In this document: positions 8,028 to 17,419 of the stretch, piece by piece
Numbering within the stretch: the first letter of the stretch is position 1
Layout of the letters: every line of letters starts with the position of its first letter
NCBI GenBank assembly: GCA_031291475.1
Contig: JARLIY010000069.1
Coordinates: 1-64,000, forward strand
DNA length: 64,000 bases
Reading direction: 5' to 3'
Source of the DNA: Xanthobacteraceae bacterium
GTDB lineage: Bacteria > Pseudomonadota > Alphaproteobacteria > Rhizobiales > Xanthobacteraceae
Program-made: the position numbers and the translations under genes
The notes under the pieces: model-generated
Databases searched by the model: none
What the model saw: the letters and a program-made list of their open reading frames with translations, nothing else
What the model was told of the DNA's origin: nothing

Positions 8028-8820
8028 TCAGTTTGACAGTGCGCGCAAAGCGGCGAGCACGTCGTCCGGACGTTCGCTCATCAGCATGTGGCCGGCGCCT
8101 TCCAGCATTGTGAGGCGGCAATTGGCGATCGCCGCGGCGATGGCTTTGCCGCTCTTGGCCGGCGTCATCATGTCCCGGCTGCCGAGGATCACAACCGACG
8201 GCACGGTCACCTTGGCCGCGGCGGCGAGCGCCTCGCCATAGGCGTTGCAGGCGGAAAGATCGGCATAGATGACGCCCGGACGCGCGCGTTCCAGTAAACG
8301 CTCGCCGCCGCCGAGCATCCAAAGGCCGGGAACTTGCGAGCCGCCAAGCGTGGCGTGATAGCCCTCACCCCAAATGGCAATCATGTCGATCGCCGCGTGG
8401 TCGTTGGCTTTGGCGGCATTGAGGAGATCGTCCGATACCCGCATCGGCGCCGCGGTCGCGATCAGACCCAGCGCCGTGGACTTTCGCAGGCTGCCGCGCG
8501 GCGGTCTCCAGCGCGACGAGCGACCCCATCGAATGGCCGACAAGGCTTGCCGAGCGCAGGCCGGCCGCCTCGATCAGCGCCGCCGTCCAGTCGGCGAGCG
8601 CGGCGATGGACGACAGCGGCGCGCCGGCCGAGCGGCCGTGGCCGGGAAAATCGGGCGCCAGCACGCCGAACCCATGATACGCAAAGGCGCGCGCCAAGAG
8701 AGCCCACACCGTGTGGTCGAAGCCGGCGCCGTGCAGAAAAACCATCGCCGGCAGAGCCGGATCGAAATCGCGCCCGCCCGTCGCGGCGAATATCTCGCTG
8801 CCGTTGACGCGGAGCCGCAT
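8028..8820 (-). pseudogene. alpha/beta-fold hydrolase interrupted by one +1 frameshift
   Basis: The N-terminal part (from ATG at 8820) encodes MVFLHGAGFDHTVW, the oxyanion-loop motif HGAG, and the nucleophile elbow GHSMGSLVALETAARQPAKV. The C-terminal part, with ILGSRDMMTP (acid region) and EGAGHMLMSERP (histidine), is in another frame. The switch falls at GTGGAC, 8476-8481: removing one G at 8478-8479 restores a continuous protein of about 263 residues reading KVTALGLIATAAP. All catalytic elements survive on either side, so this is a recent mutation or a sequencing error. It is the last gene of a pair with the sulfhydrylase, four bases downstream of it. Confidence 0.85.
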
Positions 8821-8824
8821 CGCG

Positions 8825-10120
8825 TTACGCCTTTTGCGCCGCGCGCAACGCCTGGCCGAAATCGTCGATGATATCGCCGGCGGCTTCGAGCCCGACCGAA
8901 ACGCGAATGAGCTCCTCGCCGACTCCGGCCGCGGCCAAGGCGGCCGCGTCCATCTGCTGATGCGTGGTGCTTGCCGGGTGGATCACCAGGGTCTTGGCGT
9001 CGCCGACATTGGCGAGGTGGCTCGCGAGCCGCACCGCCTCGATGAATTTCCGCCCCGCCGCGCGACCGCCCTTGATGCCGAAAGAGACGATCGAGCCCGC
9101 GCCCTTCGGCAGCAAACGTTGCGCCAGCGCGTGATCGGGATGCGTGTCGAGCGACGGATGCAGCACCCAGTCGACCGCCGGATGCGCGCGCAGGAATGTG
9201 AGCACCTTGGCCGTATTCTCCATGTGGCGCTGCATGCGCAGTGCCAGCGTCTCCACGCCTTGCAGCAGATAAAACGCGTTGGTCGGCGACAGGCAGGCGC
9301 CGAAATCGCGCAAACCTTCCGCCCGCGCGCGCATGATGAAGGCGGCCGGACCGAACTCCTCGGCGAAGACGATGCCGTGATAGCCGGCATAGGGCTCGGT
9401 GAGCGTCGGGAATTTACCGGCTGCCTGCCAGTCGAAATGGCCGCCATCGACAACGACGCCACCGATGGCGACGCCGTGGCCGCCGAGCCATTTGGTGACC
9501 GAATGCATGACGATGTCGGCGCCGAGCGCGAGTGGGCGGCTCAGATAGGGCGTGGCAAACGTATTGTCGATGAGGAGCGGAATGCCGGCGGCATGGGCGA
9601 TGTCGGCGACCTTGGGGATGTCGAGCACTTCCAGGCCCGGATTGCCGATGGTCTCGGCGATGATGAGCCGGGTGTTGCGCCCGATGGCGGCGCGGAAGCC
9701 ATCGAGATCGCGCGGCTTGACGAAACTCGTGGTCACGCCGAAGCGCGGCAGTGTGTGAGTGAGGAGATTGATGCTGCCGCCATAGAGCGAGGCGGACGCG
9801 ACGATATGGTCGTCGGCGCCAAGGAGCGTGGCGATGGCGAGATGCATCGCCGCCATGCCGCTCGCCGTGCATACGGCGCCGACGCCCTCTTCGAGCGCCG
9901 CCAGCCGCTCTTCCAGCACCGCAGTCGTCGGATTGGAAATGCGCGTGTAGATGTGGCCAGCACGTTCCAGATTGAACAGACCGGCGGCATGATCGGCGTC
10001 GTCGAACATATATGACGTGGTCTGATAGATCGGCACCGCCCGCGAGCGCGTCACCGGATCGGGATGCTGCCCGGCATGCAGGCTCAAAGTCTCGAAGGCC
10101 GGTGGTTTCGGAGTGGGCAT
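8825..10120 (-). CDS. O-acetylhomoserine/O-succinylhomoserine sulfhydrylase (Cys/Met metabolism PLP enzyme)
   Basis: A 431-residue PLP enzyme of the cystathionine gamma-synthase superfamily, MetY-like, forming homocysteine directly from sulfide and an acyl-homoserine. It opens with [14 protein letters not shown]. The phosphate-binding and ring-stacking motifs are [20 protein letters not shown] and GMAAM; the lysine Schiff-base region is [12 protein letters not shown]. The start ATG at 10120 begins at the conserved N-terminus; an upstream in-frame extension is not supported. It lies downstream of the SulP transporter gene on the same strand, giving a local sulfur-assimilation pair. MetZ is the main alternative name. 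Confidence 0.9.
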   Translation of the reverse strand: MPTPKPPAFETLSLHAGQHPDPVTRSRAVPIYQTTSYMFDDADHAAGLFNLERAGHIYTRISNPTTAVLEERLAALEEGVGAVCTASGMAAMHLAIATLLGADDHIVASASLYGGSINLLTHTLPRFGVTTSFVKPRDLDGFRAAIGRNTRLIIAETIGNPGLEVLDIPKVADIAHAAGIPLLIDNTFATPYLSRPLALGADIVMHSVTKWLGGHGVAIGGVVVDGGHFDWQAAGKFPTLTEPYAGYHGIVFAEEFGPAAFIMRARAEGLRDFGACLSPTNAFYLLQGVETLALRMQRHMENTAKVLTFLRAHPAVDWVLHPSLDTHPDHALAQRLLPKGAGSIVSFGIKGGRAAGRKFIEAVRLASHLANVGDAKTLVIHPASTTHQQMDAAALAAAGVGEELIRVSVGLEAAGDIIDDFGQALRAAQKA

Positions 10121-10324
10121 GTTTTCGGCAGCGCAGCTACAGATCGGTGGAAGCGATGACGTTCGCCTTAAACGGATCTCGTTGAACGGCTCACACAACA
10201 CCGCACGGTGCGAAAGCGGCGCGCCTCGAGCAGCAGGGCGAAGACCAAGGCCACCTTTCTTCGCTTATCGGATATTGAAACGCAAACAGGAAGGGCGGAA
10301 GTGAAGAAAGTCCTCCCAATTCGA
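10121..10324 (-). other. 204-base leader between SulP and sulfhydrylase genes
   Basis: No gene is seen. It is long enough to hold the promoter and an untranslated leader for the sulfhydrylase. I looked for a SAM-II-type riboswitch, which is common upstream of such genes in this class, and found only loose resemblance. Confidence 0.35.
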
Positions 10325-12550
10325 TCACCTTGCCGGTGCGGCGCGAGGCGTCCGGTTGGCAAGGAGGATCCGCAGCATCGCGTTCATCGATATAATGCGC
10401 TGCGCCATCAGTCGTGCCGTCATCAGGTGAAACTCCGCGGCAACGGCGGGCTGCTCCCGGTTCAGGCGAAGAAGGGATTCGCCGCTGATAACACCGATGG
10501 TCGCGTCCGTATCCGCCATCAGCGAGGCCGAACGTTTCCTGTCGGTATAAAAAGCCATTTCGCCCGTTAGGGTGCCAGGCAAAAATTTCCGCAAGCGAAC
10601 CGATTGTCCGCCGCCGAGATCGAGATGCGCCGAAAGAGTACCGCGCACCAGCAAGATGGTGTCGTAGTCTTCGTCGCCCTGGTGGAACACGGTGCCACCT
10701 GCCCGTATGTCACGTATGGTGAAATAGGGTAACAAGGCCATCGCCTTGTCGCGTTCCTCTATGACGGAAACCAAGGCATCCTCCGCGCTGATCGGGGCGC
10801 TGGTTGGGTCATCGTCCCAACCGGACTGCTTGAGCAGGCGGTCTTCAACCCATTCGGCAGCCATCGCCGTCGTCGCGAAGTACAGCGACAAATCCTTGTC
10901 GAGGATATTCGCGGTTTGCAGGTCTTTGGCGGCGTTGCTGCTCAAGCCCGAATACAGCAAACAAATATCCTGCGCTTTTGCAAAAGTTTTCAGCTTGCGC
11001 AGTGCGAAATGCGCTGCGGCGTCCAACCCATCAACATTCGCAAACCCCAGAATTACAAATTCGATTTTTTGCGTGCTCGCGCCGATGCGCTTGCGGATAT
11101 GCTCCAGAAGTCCGATCGCCGACCCGAAGAAAATAAATCCCTGGATTTCGAAAGTGAGAGCCCGCTCCCCGACCTCACGCAAAATGCTGTCGGCGCGGGG
11201 GGAGCGTTCGACGTCGCTGCGAAAATTGCGCCCGGAAAGTTCGACCTTTATGACGTTCAACCTGCTGTATTTAACCTGGAAGTCGAGGGCAGCGATGAGA
11301 ATGCCGGCTGCGACCCCTGGTAGAAATCCGACCAGCGCGATGATCCCGGTGATCAAGAGGATAAGAACGTAGTCGCTACGCCCAAGGCGATGGCGGGCGC
11401 GGATCAGCCATTCGTCCATCAGGCCGAACGCGAACACGACAAGAAGTGTGCCCACCATGACCTTGGGCACTAAGCCCAGGAGACTAAGACCTGCCGCCCC
11501 GAGCGCCAGACTGAAAAGAGGGCGCAGGAGCGGCATCAAGCGGCTGGACGCTCCGAGGCGAAGATAAGACAATGAGGGTCCAGTCAGGGTGAAGGCCGGC
11601 AAGCCGCCGACCAGCGCAGCCGCCAGATTCGCTAGACCATGCGCCCGGAATTCGTGGTTCGGCTCCAGCTCCGTTTCGGCACCGATTTCCAGGGCCGTCG
11701 TGGCGACCGACGCGCCGATCGTACAGACCAGAATCAGGCCGCCGATTTTTCCCAGTCCATCTAGGACAACACTCCAGTCAATCTTCGTAAAGGAGATCCA
11801 TTTGAACGCGTCGAAGACGCCGCCTTCGGGCAGGGACCGGAAGACGAAACCGCTCTCCCGCAGGGAGACGAGCGAAACGGACAATATGCTGGCCACAATG
11901 TAAAATGAGATCACGATGCCGATCAGCGCGATCGGCAGAAACAAGACATGCCGAAAGCGGTTCATTCCCCAATACAAAAGGCTGCCGGCGATCAGGGATG
12001 GTAGCCAGCGCAAGGCTGTTTGCCCGGAGAAAAGTTGGGGGAGGCTTTCCAAGCTCGGCGTGATCCCTGACTGAAAGCGGATCGTGGCGATCAAGACCAG
12101 CACGCCAACTCCAGCCAGGAAGCCGCCGATTACCGGATAGGGAACGAGTTGGGTGTATCGTCCAAATCTCAAGACGCCAAGGAGGAGGAGAGCCAATCCG
12201 AAGGAAGCGGTAGATAGAACAATGACGGCGAACATCGTCGAGATGGCCGCCCCCTCATCGAGGATGCTCATGCTGGTGAGGCCGCTCGCGAAGGTTGCTA
12301 GAATCGCCGCTGGCTGATCCTGGGCACCGCTGAGATTGCAGTAAAAGCGGCTTAGCAAGCCGACCACTAACGCTGAAACAGCGGTTCCAGCCAGGAAGGT
12401 CACGAAGGCCAGCGGCACGACCTTTGCCAAGGGCCCGGAAAAAATCAGGCCGGCGAATGCTACTGTTCCGAGAACAGTGATGACGCTGGACAGCATCGCC
12501 AAGAATAGGTCCGCCAGAACCTGATGCGCTGTTAATTGTTTGATCCGCAT
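10325..12550 (-). CDS. SulP-family anion transporter with STAS and cyclic-nucleotide-binding domains
   Basis: A 741-residue membrane protein in three parts. About residues 10-422 are a polytopic SulP core, with the substrate-pocket stretch GAQDQPAA, GGFLAGVG and several glycine-rich helices. About 460-575 is a cytoplasmic STAS domain. About 605-725 is a cNMP-binding domain with a phosphate-cassette-like GEMAFYTDRKRSASL. The STAS switch motif reads GLDAAAHFAL where active family members often have D-S-S or D-S-T. The start is the ATG at 12550; a GTG at 12604 would add 18 residues and neither has a strong ribosome site. Likely substrates are sulfate, bicarbonate or another anion, with import possibly gated by a nucleotide. 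Confidence 0.87.
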   Translation of the reverse strand: MRIKQLTAHQVLADLFLAMLSSVITVLGTVAFAGLIFSGPLAKVVPLAFVTFLAGTAVSALVVGLLSRFYCNLSGAQDQPAAILATFASGLTSMSILDEGAAISTMFAVIVLSTASFGLALLLLGVLRFGRYTQLVPYPVIGGFLAGVGVLVLIATIRFQSGITPSLESLPQLFSGQTALRWLPSLIAGSLLYWGMNRFRHVLFLPIALIGIVISFYIVASILSVSLVSLRESGFVFRSLPEGGVFDAFKWISFTKIDWSVVLDGLGKIGGLILVCTIGASVATTALEIGAETELEPNHEFRAHGLANLAAALVGGLPAFTLTGPSLSYLRLGASSRLMPLLRPLFSLALGAAGLSLLGLVPKVMVGTLLVVFAFGLMDEWLIRARHRLGRSDYVLILLITGIIALVGFLPGVAAGILIAALDFQVKYSRLNVIKVELSGRNFRSDVERSPRADSILREVGERALTFEIQGFIFFGSAIGLLEHIRKRIGASTQKIEFVILGFANVDGLDAAAHFALRKLKTFAKAQDICLLYSGLSSNAAKDLQTANILDKDLSLYFATTAMAAEWVEDRLLKQSGWDDDPTSAPISAEDALVSVIEERDKAMALLPYFTIRDIRAGGTVFHQGDEDYDTILLVRGTLSAHLDLGGGQSVRLRKFLPGTLTGEMAFYTDRKRSASLMADTDATIGVISGESLLRLNREQPAVAAEFHLMTARLMAQRIISMNAMLRILLANRTPRAAPAR

Positions 12551-12670
12551 CGCCTCGACAATGCCCAATAGCGCAGCCAGTCGGCAGCCCCCGAAACCGG
12601 GCACAATTTATCACTTACGTAGATTGCATGGACGAAAATCGGCGAAGCAAAAAAAAGCTTCATGTTGTCG

Positions 12671-13936
12671 TCACAATCCGAACAATTCCAGCTTCCTGCC
12701 GAAATGCGCGCGCGCGATTGGCGCCGCGAAATTCAGATACTGCGATGAAATATGGCTGCGGTACATCGCACAATCGCGGTAATAGCGCTGAATGCGCTGG
12801 CCCTTCTTCGCCGCCGCCGAGCTGGCGGCGTTAAAAACGACGTCTACGGCCTGGCAGGCAAGCTGGCCGGCCTGCTGGACCATGCCCCAGAGCCGAATAT
12901 TGTCTTCCAGCGTGAACATGGTGCCGTCATCGGCCCAGCGTTGGCATTTCTCCATATAAATCTGGCCGGCACGAATCAGGATGCCTTCGGCAGCATCGGC
13001 GAGCGCCGTCGCGTGACCGTAGGCGCGCTGAAAATCACCATGCTCGAACCTCAGGACAAAAGGCGGAAACATAGTCTTGCGCGTCTTGATGATCTCTTCG
13101 AATTCGTCGATCGCCGCGCGGGCGGCGCCGAGCACGGGGGCCACCAGCGACATGTGATAGGGCCCCATGAGTCGGCCGAGATACATCGGATTTCCGTGGA
13201 GACGCGTCCCGGCCGTGCCATTGCCTTTGATGATGTCCGTCGGCTCCGCCCACATGGGAGGCGGGTGAACGACGTAGTGCTCTGGCACGAAGACTTTGTC
13301 GACCTTGACGCTGTTGGAGCCGCTGGCGCGCATCCCGAGCGTGCGATCGCCGCCCCAATCCGGGAGAACTACGACTTGCGCCTTCGGCAGCACCACCTGA
13401 ACGATCGCGCGCGAATCGGTGCCATCAAGCAGGAACGCCCCGCCGACGAAATAATTCGACCAAGGGATGCCCGAGCAGTAATCCCAAGTGCCGTCGATGA
13501 TATATCCGCCGGACGTCGGCGTTGCGGTGCCAAGAGGCGCCGGCCGGTGCGGCGAGGCGTAGAAGCCGGTCGAGAAGAATTCGCGTTGCGCTTTTTCCGG
13601 CCAATGCGAGGCGATCAGGAACGGGTGCGAGGCGCAGAGCGTGAGGCACCAGCCGATGCCGGGATCGCCACGCGAGATTTCAGCCATCGTCCGGTAGAAG
13701 ACCGGCAGAGGAAACTCGTAGCCACCGAACATCCGCGGCTGGACGGCGCGGTAAAAGCCGGCCTTCAAAAACTCCTCATGGAGCTCTTGGGAATAACTGC
13801 CGCGCTCTTCCGCCGCGTCCTGCTCGGCGCGGATTTTCGGGCGCAGCGCCGCAGCACGCGCAATCATCTCGTCGGACGTCAGATTTGGTTCCGGAACCGG
13901 CAGCACCGAAGCAGCCTTTTTCGCCAAAGCCGCCAT
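12671..13936 (-). CDS. HsaA/DszC-like flavin-dependent monooxygenase (acyl-CoA dehydrogenase fold)
   Basis: A 421-residue protein of the acyl-CoA dehydrogenase type 2 family, which includes group D flavin monooxygenases fed by a separate flavin reductase. Features include RGDPGIGWCLTLCASHPFL near residue 100, GTWDYCSGIPWSNYFVGG (substrate/flavin loop) and the C-terminal helical bundle ending RAHFGRKLELFGL. The start ATG at 13936 follows GGAGGAGAG by about nine bases. No flavin reductase gene lies beside it, so its partner must be elsewhere. A true acyl-CoA dehydrogenase is less likely because the family C-terminal catalytic glutamate region is not apparent. Confidence 0.8.
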   Translation of the reverse strand: MAALAKKAASVLPVPEPNLTSDEMIARAAALRPKIRAEQDAAEERGSYSQELHEEFLKAGFYRAVQPRMFGGYEFPLPVFYRTMAEISRGDPGIGWCLTLCASHPFLIASHWPEKAQREFFSTGFYASPHRPAPLGTATPTSGGYIIDGTWDYCSGIPWSNYFVGGAFLLDGTDSRAIVQVVLPKAQVVVLPDWGGDRTLGMRASGSNSVKVDKVFVPEHYVVHPPPMWAEPTDIIKGNGTAGTRLHGNPMYLGRLMGPYHMSLVAPVLGAARAAIDEFEEIIKTRKTMFPPFVLRFEHGDFQRAYGHATALADAAEGILIRAGQIYMEKCQRWADDGTMFTLEDNIRLWGMVQQAGQLACQAVDVVFNAASSAAAKKGQRIQRYYRDCAMYRSHISSQYLNFAAPIARAHFGRKLELFGL

Positions 13937-14015
13937 AACAGCTAACTCTCCTCCGCAATTGTTCTCGATCGAACCGTGCGCGACGGACAATGACCGCGGC
14001 AATGAGTGAGGATTT

Positions 14016-14090
14016 TGGAGCGGGCGAAGGGATTCGAACCCTCGACCCCAACCTTGGCAAGGTTGTGCTCTACCCCTGAGCTACACCCGC
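14016..14090 (-). tRNA. tRNA-Gly (anticodon GCC)
   Basis: On the minus strand the 5' acceptor arm GCGGGTG pairs with CGCCCGC, followed by discriminator T and an encoded CCA. The D-loop contains AGCTCAGGGGTAGAGC. The anticodon stem AACCT/AGGTT frames the loop TGCCA with GCC, and the T-arm contains GGTTCGAATCC. All canonical positions are intact. Confidence 0.98.
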
Positions 14091-14173
14091 ATCCGTAGTG
14101 GGTAAGGCGGCGGCATAAAGGGCGCCGTGCGGGAGAGCTATGCCAAAACGCGGTTAATTTTGCAACCACACGC

Positions 14174-14701
14174 ATGCTGGCCCATAAATCGCCCATGCCT
14201 GCCTCGCCGGACGAGCTTTTCGCGTATCTGCACAGTCTCGGCATTGCGCACCGCACCGTGCGCCATCCGCCGGTCTTCACGGTCGAGGAGGCCCGCGCCT
14301 TGCGCGGAAAGATCGCCGGCGGCCACACCAAAAACCTGTTCCTGCGCGACAAGAAAGGCGCGCTCTTCCTAGTGGTGGCGCCGGAGGACGCGACGATCGA
14401 GCTTAAATCGCTGCACCGCCTGCTCGGCGCCTCCGGGCGTTTCTCCTTCGGGTCGGCGGAGCTGATGCGCGAGACGCTCGGCGTCGAGCCCGGCTCGGTG
14501 ACCCCGTTTGCCGTCATCAACGACAAGGCGGCCCGCGTGACGGTCATCCTCGACGCGGCGATGATGGGGCAGGAGACGCTCAACTTTCATCCCCTCGTGA
14601 ACACCGGCACCACGACAATCCCGCGGGAGGGATTGCTGAAATTCCTCGAAGCCACCGGCCATCGGCCGCGGATCGAGGCCGTCTCGGCTTTCCCGGCCTA
14701 A
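14174..14701 (+). CDS. prolyl-tRNA editing (YbaK/ProX-type) deacylase
   Basis: A 175-residue stand-alone editing domain of the INS superfamily, which hydrolyses mischarged Ala- or Cys-tRNA(Pro). The N-terminal HPPVFTVEEA and the central GGHTKNLFLRDKK carry the conserved lysine used for discrimination. The C-terminal GSVTPFAVINDKAARV and FHPLVNTGTTTI motifs are typical of the ProXp-ala subgroup. The ATG at 14174 is used; an in-frame ATG at 14195 starts the conserved region and is a good alternative. It is transcribed divergently from the adjacent tRNA-Gly gene. Confidence 0.9.
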   Translation: MLAHKSPMPASPDELFAYLHSLGIAHRTVRHPPVFTVEEARALRGKIAGGHTKNLFLRDKKGALFLVVAPEDATIELKSLHRLLGASGRFSFGSAELMRETLGVEPGSVTPFAVINDKAARVTVILDAAMMGQETLNFHPLVNTGTTTIPREGLLKFLEATGHRPRIEAVSAFPA

Positions 14702-14798
14702 GCTTCCGATTGCATTTAAGCCGTTTCTTCCCATCTAATCAGGCGAATAGGGGAGATTGCGGCCCGCACGGGCCCAAAAGGGAAGGCGTATCAAGACG

Positions 14799-15698
14799 AT
14801 GTTGCAACAAGCACAAACCGCCGCCGCGGACACGTTGGTCAAAGAAACGACCACGCAGACTTTCGTCAAAGACGTCATCGAGGAATCGAAGCGGCAGCCG
14901 GTGCTGATCGACTTCTGGGCGCCGTGGTGCGGTCCCTGCAAGCAGCTGACGCCGGTGCTCGAAAAGGCAGTGCGCGCCGCCAAGGGCAAGGTGAAGCTCG
15001 TCAAGATGAACATCGACGAGCACCCGCAGATCCCCGGCCAGATGGGCATCCAGTCGATCCCCGCGGTGATCGCTTTCGTCAACGGCCAGCCGGCCGACGG
15101 TTTCATGGGCGCGCTGCCGGAAAGCCAGGTAGTCGCGTTCCTCGAACGCCTAACCAAGGACCGCATCGGCGGCGAAGCCAAGGATCTCCTGAAGCTCGCC
15201 GACGCGGCTTTGGCCGAGGGCGATCCGGCCGGAGCGGCGACCCTCTATGCGCAGCTTCTCGCCGAGGATAACGGCAACGTACCGGCGCTCGCCGGGCTGG
15301 CGCGCTGCTATGTCGAAACCGGCGCGCTCGATCAGGCCAAGCAGACGCTCGCCATGATCCCGGATTCCAAGCGCGGCGAACCGGCGGTCGCCGCCGCGCA
15401 AGCCGCGCTGCAACTCGCCGAGCAGGTGAAGACGCTCGGGCCGCTGACCGAGCTCGAGCAGAAAGTCGCCGCCAATCCGCTCGACCACCAGGCGCGCTTC
15501 GATCTCGCGCTCGCGCTCAACGGCAAGGGCCGGCGGCTCGATGCCCTCGAACAACTGGTCGCCATCATCAAGCACGACCGCAAATGGAAAGATGACGGCG
15601 CCCGCAAGCAGCTCGTTCAATTCTTCGATGCATGGGGTCCGACTGACGAAGCCACGATCGAGGGCCGCAGGCGGCTCTCCTCGATTCTGTTCGCGTAG
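14799..15698 (+). CDS. thioredoxin-domain co-chaperone (CnoX/YbbN-like)
   Basis: A 299-residue protein: residues about 20-115 form a thioredoxin domain with a complete WCGPC active site (C44, C47), followed by a TPR-like helical region (about 125-299). The combination matches CnoX/YbbN, a stress chaperedoxin that protects clients during hypochlorite stress. Unlike the redox-dead E. coli YbbN, both active cysteines are retained, as is usual in alphaproteobacteria. The start ATG at 14799 follows GGGAAGG. It leads a three-gene group with the Lon-domain protein and Trm112-like protein that is common in this class. Confidence 0.92.
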   Translation: MLQQAQTAAADTLVKETTTQTFVKDVIEESKRQPVLIDFWAPWCGPCKQLTPVLEKAVRAAKGKVKLVKMNIDEHPQIPGQMGIQSIPAVIAFVNGQPADGFMGALPESQVVAFLERLTKDRIGGEAKDLLKLADAALAEGDPAGAATLYAQLLAEDNGNVPALAGLARCYVETGALDQAKQTLAMIPDSKRGEPAVAAAQAALQLAEQVKTLGPLTELEQKVAANPLDHQARFDLALALNGKGRRLDALEQLVAIIKHDRKWKDDGARKQLVQFFDAWGPTDEATIEGRRRLSSILFA

Positions 15699-15746
15699 CC
15701 TTCTTTTCGCGGAGGTTGGCGCGCTCGGTCGCGCGCGGAGCACGAC

Positions 15747-16421
15747 ATGTCGATCAATGCGATCTACAAGGGGCCTGACGACCTCCCCGGCGTGATCGCG
15801 ATCTTCCCGCTGCCGGGCGCGTTGCTGTTGCCGCGCGGGCAGATGCCGCTCAACATTTTCGAGCCGCGCTATCTGGCGATGATCGACGACGCGATGCGCT
15901 CCGGCTTGCGGGTTATCGGCATGATCCAGCCCGATCCCGTTCATCCCGGACCGGATCAGGCCAAGCCGCAGCTGTTCCGGGTCGGCTGTGTCGGACGCAT
16001 CACCCAGCTCGCCGAGAGCGGCGACGGCCGCTACCTCGTTCAGCTCACCGGCGTCGCGCGCTTCCGCATCGAGGAAGAGCTCGCGGTCGGCACGCCGTAC
16101 CGGCAATGCCGTGTGACCTATCAGCCCTTTGCCGACGATTTCACCGCGCGCAAGGGCGAAGAAGAGGTTGACCGCCGGGCGCTGCTGCGCGCGCTCGCCG
16201 ATTTCCTCAAGGCCAACAACCTCAAGGCGGACTGGGGAGGCATCGAAAACGCCCCCAACGAGGCGCTGGTCAATGCGCTGGCGATGATGTCGCCCTACGG
16301 CACCGCCGAGAAGCAGGCGCTGCTCGAAGCGCCGGATCTGAAAACCCGCGCCGAGATTCTGGTCGCCGTGACCGAGATCGAGCTCGCCAAAAGCGAGACC
16401 GGCGAGAGCACGCTGCAATGA
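15747..16421 (+). CDS. Lon substrate-binding (LAN) domain protein
   Basis: A 224-residue protein consisting only of the N-terminal substrate-recognition domain of Lon protease, without ATPase or protease domains. The opening DLPGVIAIFPLPGALLLPRG and FEPRYLAMIDDAM are characteristic, as is the later VQLTGVARFRI. Stand-alone versions probably bind unfolded or specific proteins; their exact role is not established. It sits 48 bases downstream of the CnoX-like gene, in line with a shared proteostasis function. Confidence 0.9.
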   Translation: MSINAIYKGPDDLPGVIAIFPLPGALLLPRGQMPLNIFEPRYLAMIDDAMRSGLRVIGMIQPDPVHPGPDQAKPQLFRVGCVGRITQLAESGDGRYLVQLTGVARFRIEEELAVGTPYRQCRVTYQPFADDFTARKGEEEVDRRALLRALADFLKANNLKADWGGIENAPNEALVNALAMMSPYGTAEKQALLEAPDLKTRAEILVAVTEIELAKSETGESTLQ

Positions 16422-16425
16422 ATGT

Positions 16426-16505
16426 CGTCATTGTGAGGAGCGCAGCGGCGAACCAATCTAGAGCGATGTCGCCGCCTGGATTGCTTCGCTTCGCTCGCAG
16501 TGACG
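16426..16505. repeat. degenerate copy of CGTCATTGCGAGG palindromic repeat
   Basis: CGTCATTGTGAGGAGCG at the left is mirrored by CGCTCGCAGTGACG at the right, and the inner arms carry AACCAATC and GGATTGCTTCG. It is the same family as 31995-32083 and 48350-48435 but with more mismatches, so probably an older copy. Confidence 0.75.
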
Positions 16506-16542
16506 AAAGTAGTATAGATTATCCGCCGCAGTGGAGCCCGCC

Positions 16543-16734
16543 ATGTCCGCCGATCATCCCGCCGACACCATCGATCCGAAGCTCTTGGAAATCCTGGTCT
16601 GCCCACTGACCAAGACGCCGCTCGAATACGACGCGGAACGCCAGGAGCTGATCTCGCGCGCTGCCAAGCTCGCTTATCCGATCCGCGACGGCATCCCGAT
16701 CATGCTGCCCGAGGAAGCGCGCCGGCTCGACTGA
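16543..16734 (+). CDS. Trm112-family small zinc-ribbon-like protein
   Basis: A 63-residue protein with the family core [17 protein letters not shown] and a C-terminal [16 protein letters not shown]. Trm112-like proteins act in eukaryotes and archaea as activators of methyltransferases; the bacterial versions are mostly uncharacterised. Only one cysteine is present, so it cannot bind zinc in the classical way, which is usual for this bacterial clade. The ATG at 16543 is preferred over the GTG at 16531. The gene ends two bases before the next GST gene. Confidence 0.88.
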   Translation: MSADHPADTIDPKLLEILVCPLTKTPLEYDAERQELISRAAKLAYPIRDGIPIMLPEEARRLD

Positions 16735-16736
16735 TC

Positions 16737-17363
16737 ATGATTAAAATCTGGGGCCGCAATACCTCGGCGAATGTGCAGAAGGTGATGTGGGCGGTTGGCG
16801 AGATCGGGCTTGATCACGAGCGCATCGATATCGGCGGGCCGTTCGGCAAAAATCGCGAGCCGGCCTATCTCGCCATGAACCCCAACGGGCTAGTGCCGAC
16901 GCTCGAAGAGGAGGACGGCTTCCTGCTGTGGGAATCGAACTCGATCGTGCGCTACCTCGCCGCCAAGCATCGCGCCACCGCGCTCGAGCCGGCCGATCTG
17001 CGGACGCGGGCGCGCGCCAGCGCCTGGATGGACTGGCAGCTCAGCGTGTTGGCGCCGGCGATTACGCCGGGCTTCATCGGCTTGATCCGCACGCCGCCGG
17101 AAAAGCGCAACCACGCGGCGATCGAAGAGTCGAAAAAGAAGACGATTGCAGCCATCGCCATTCTCGACGCCGAACTCGCCAAGCACGCCTATGTCGCGGG
17201 CGACGGCTTCTCGTATGGCGACATTCCCGCCGCCGTCATGGCCAATCGTTATCGCCAGATCGTGCCCGAGCGCCCGCCGCTCCCCAATTTCGAGCGCTGG
17301 TACGCGGCGATTGCCGCGCGGCCGGCGTTCAGGGATCAGGTCGCCGCCGTGAAGCTGGCGTGA
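16737..17363 (+). CDS. glutathione S-transferase family protein
   Basis: A 208-residue GST. The N-terminal domain has IKIWGRNTSANVQKVMW, where the usual catalytic serine/tyrosine position is occupied by the S-A-N stretch, NPNGLVPTLEE (cis-proline loop) and LWESNSIVRYLA (glutathione gamma-Glu site). The C-terminal helices include YVAGDGFSYGDIPAAVM. It follows the Trm112-like gene by two bases, so is probably co-transcribed with it. It shares only fold-level similarity with the GST at 6385. Confidence 0.9.
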   Translation: MIKIWGRNTSANVQKVMWAVGEIGLDHERIDIGGPFGKNREPAYLAMNPNGLVPTLEEEDGFLLWESNSIVRYLAAKHRATALEPADLRTRARASAWMDWQLSVLAPAITPGFIGLIRTPPEKRNHAAIEESKKKTIAAIAILDAELAKHAYVAGDGFSYGDIPAAVMANRYRQIVPERPPLPNFERWYAAIAARPAFRDQVAAVKLA

Positions 17364-17369
17364 CGATTC

Positions 17370-17406
17370 GTCATTGCCGGGCTTGACCGCTTCGCGCCGG
17401 CCCGGT
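17370..17406. repeat. short palindromic remnant between convergent genes
   Basis: GTCATTGCCGGGCTTGACC followed by GGCCCGG resembles half of the repeat at 54465-54579. It may act as a terminator for the GST and aminotransferase transcripts. Confidence 0.45.
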
Positions 17407-17419
17407 GTTGACGCCGCAA

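Noticed and set aside
10130-10240. Possible SAM-II riboswitch upstream of the sulfhydrylase gene
   Set aside because: TGTGTGAGCCG and CGTTTAAGG on the minus strand loosely recall the conserved positions, but I could not build the pseudoknot. A cmsearch with the SAM-II model would decide.
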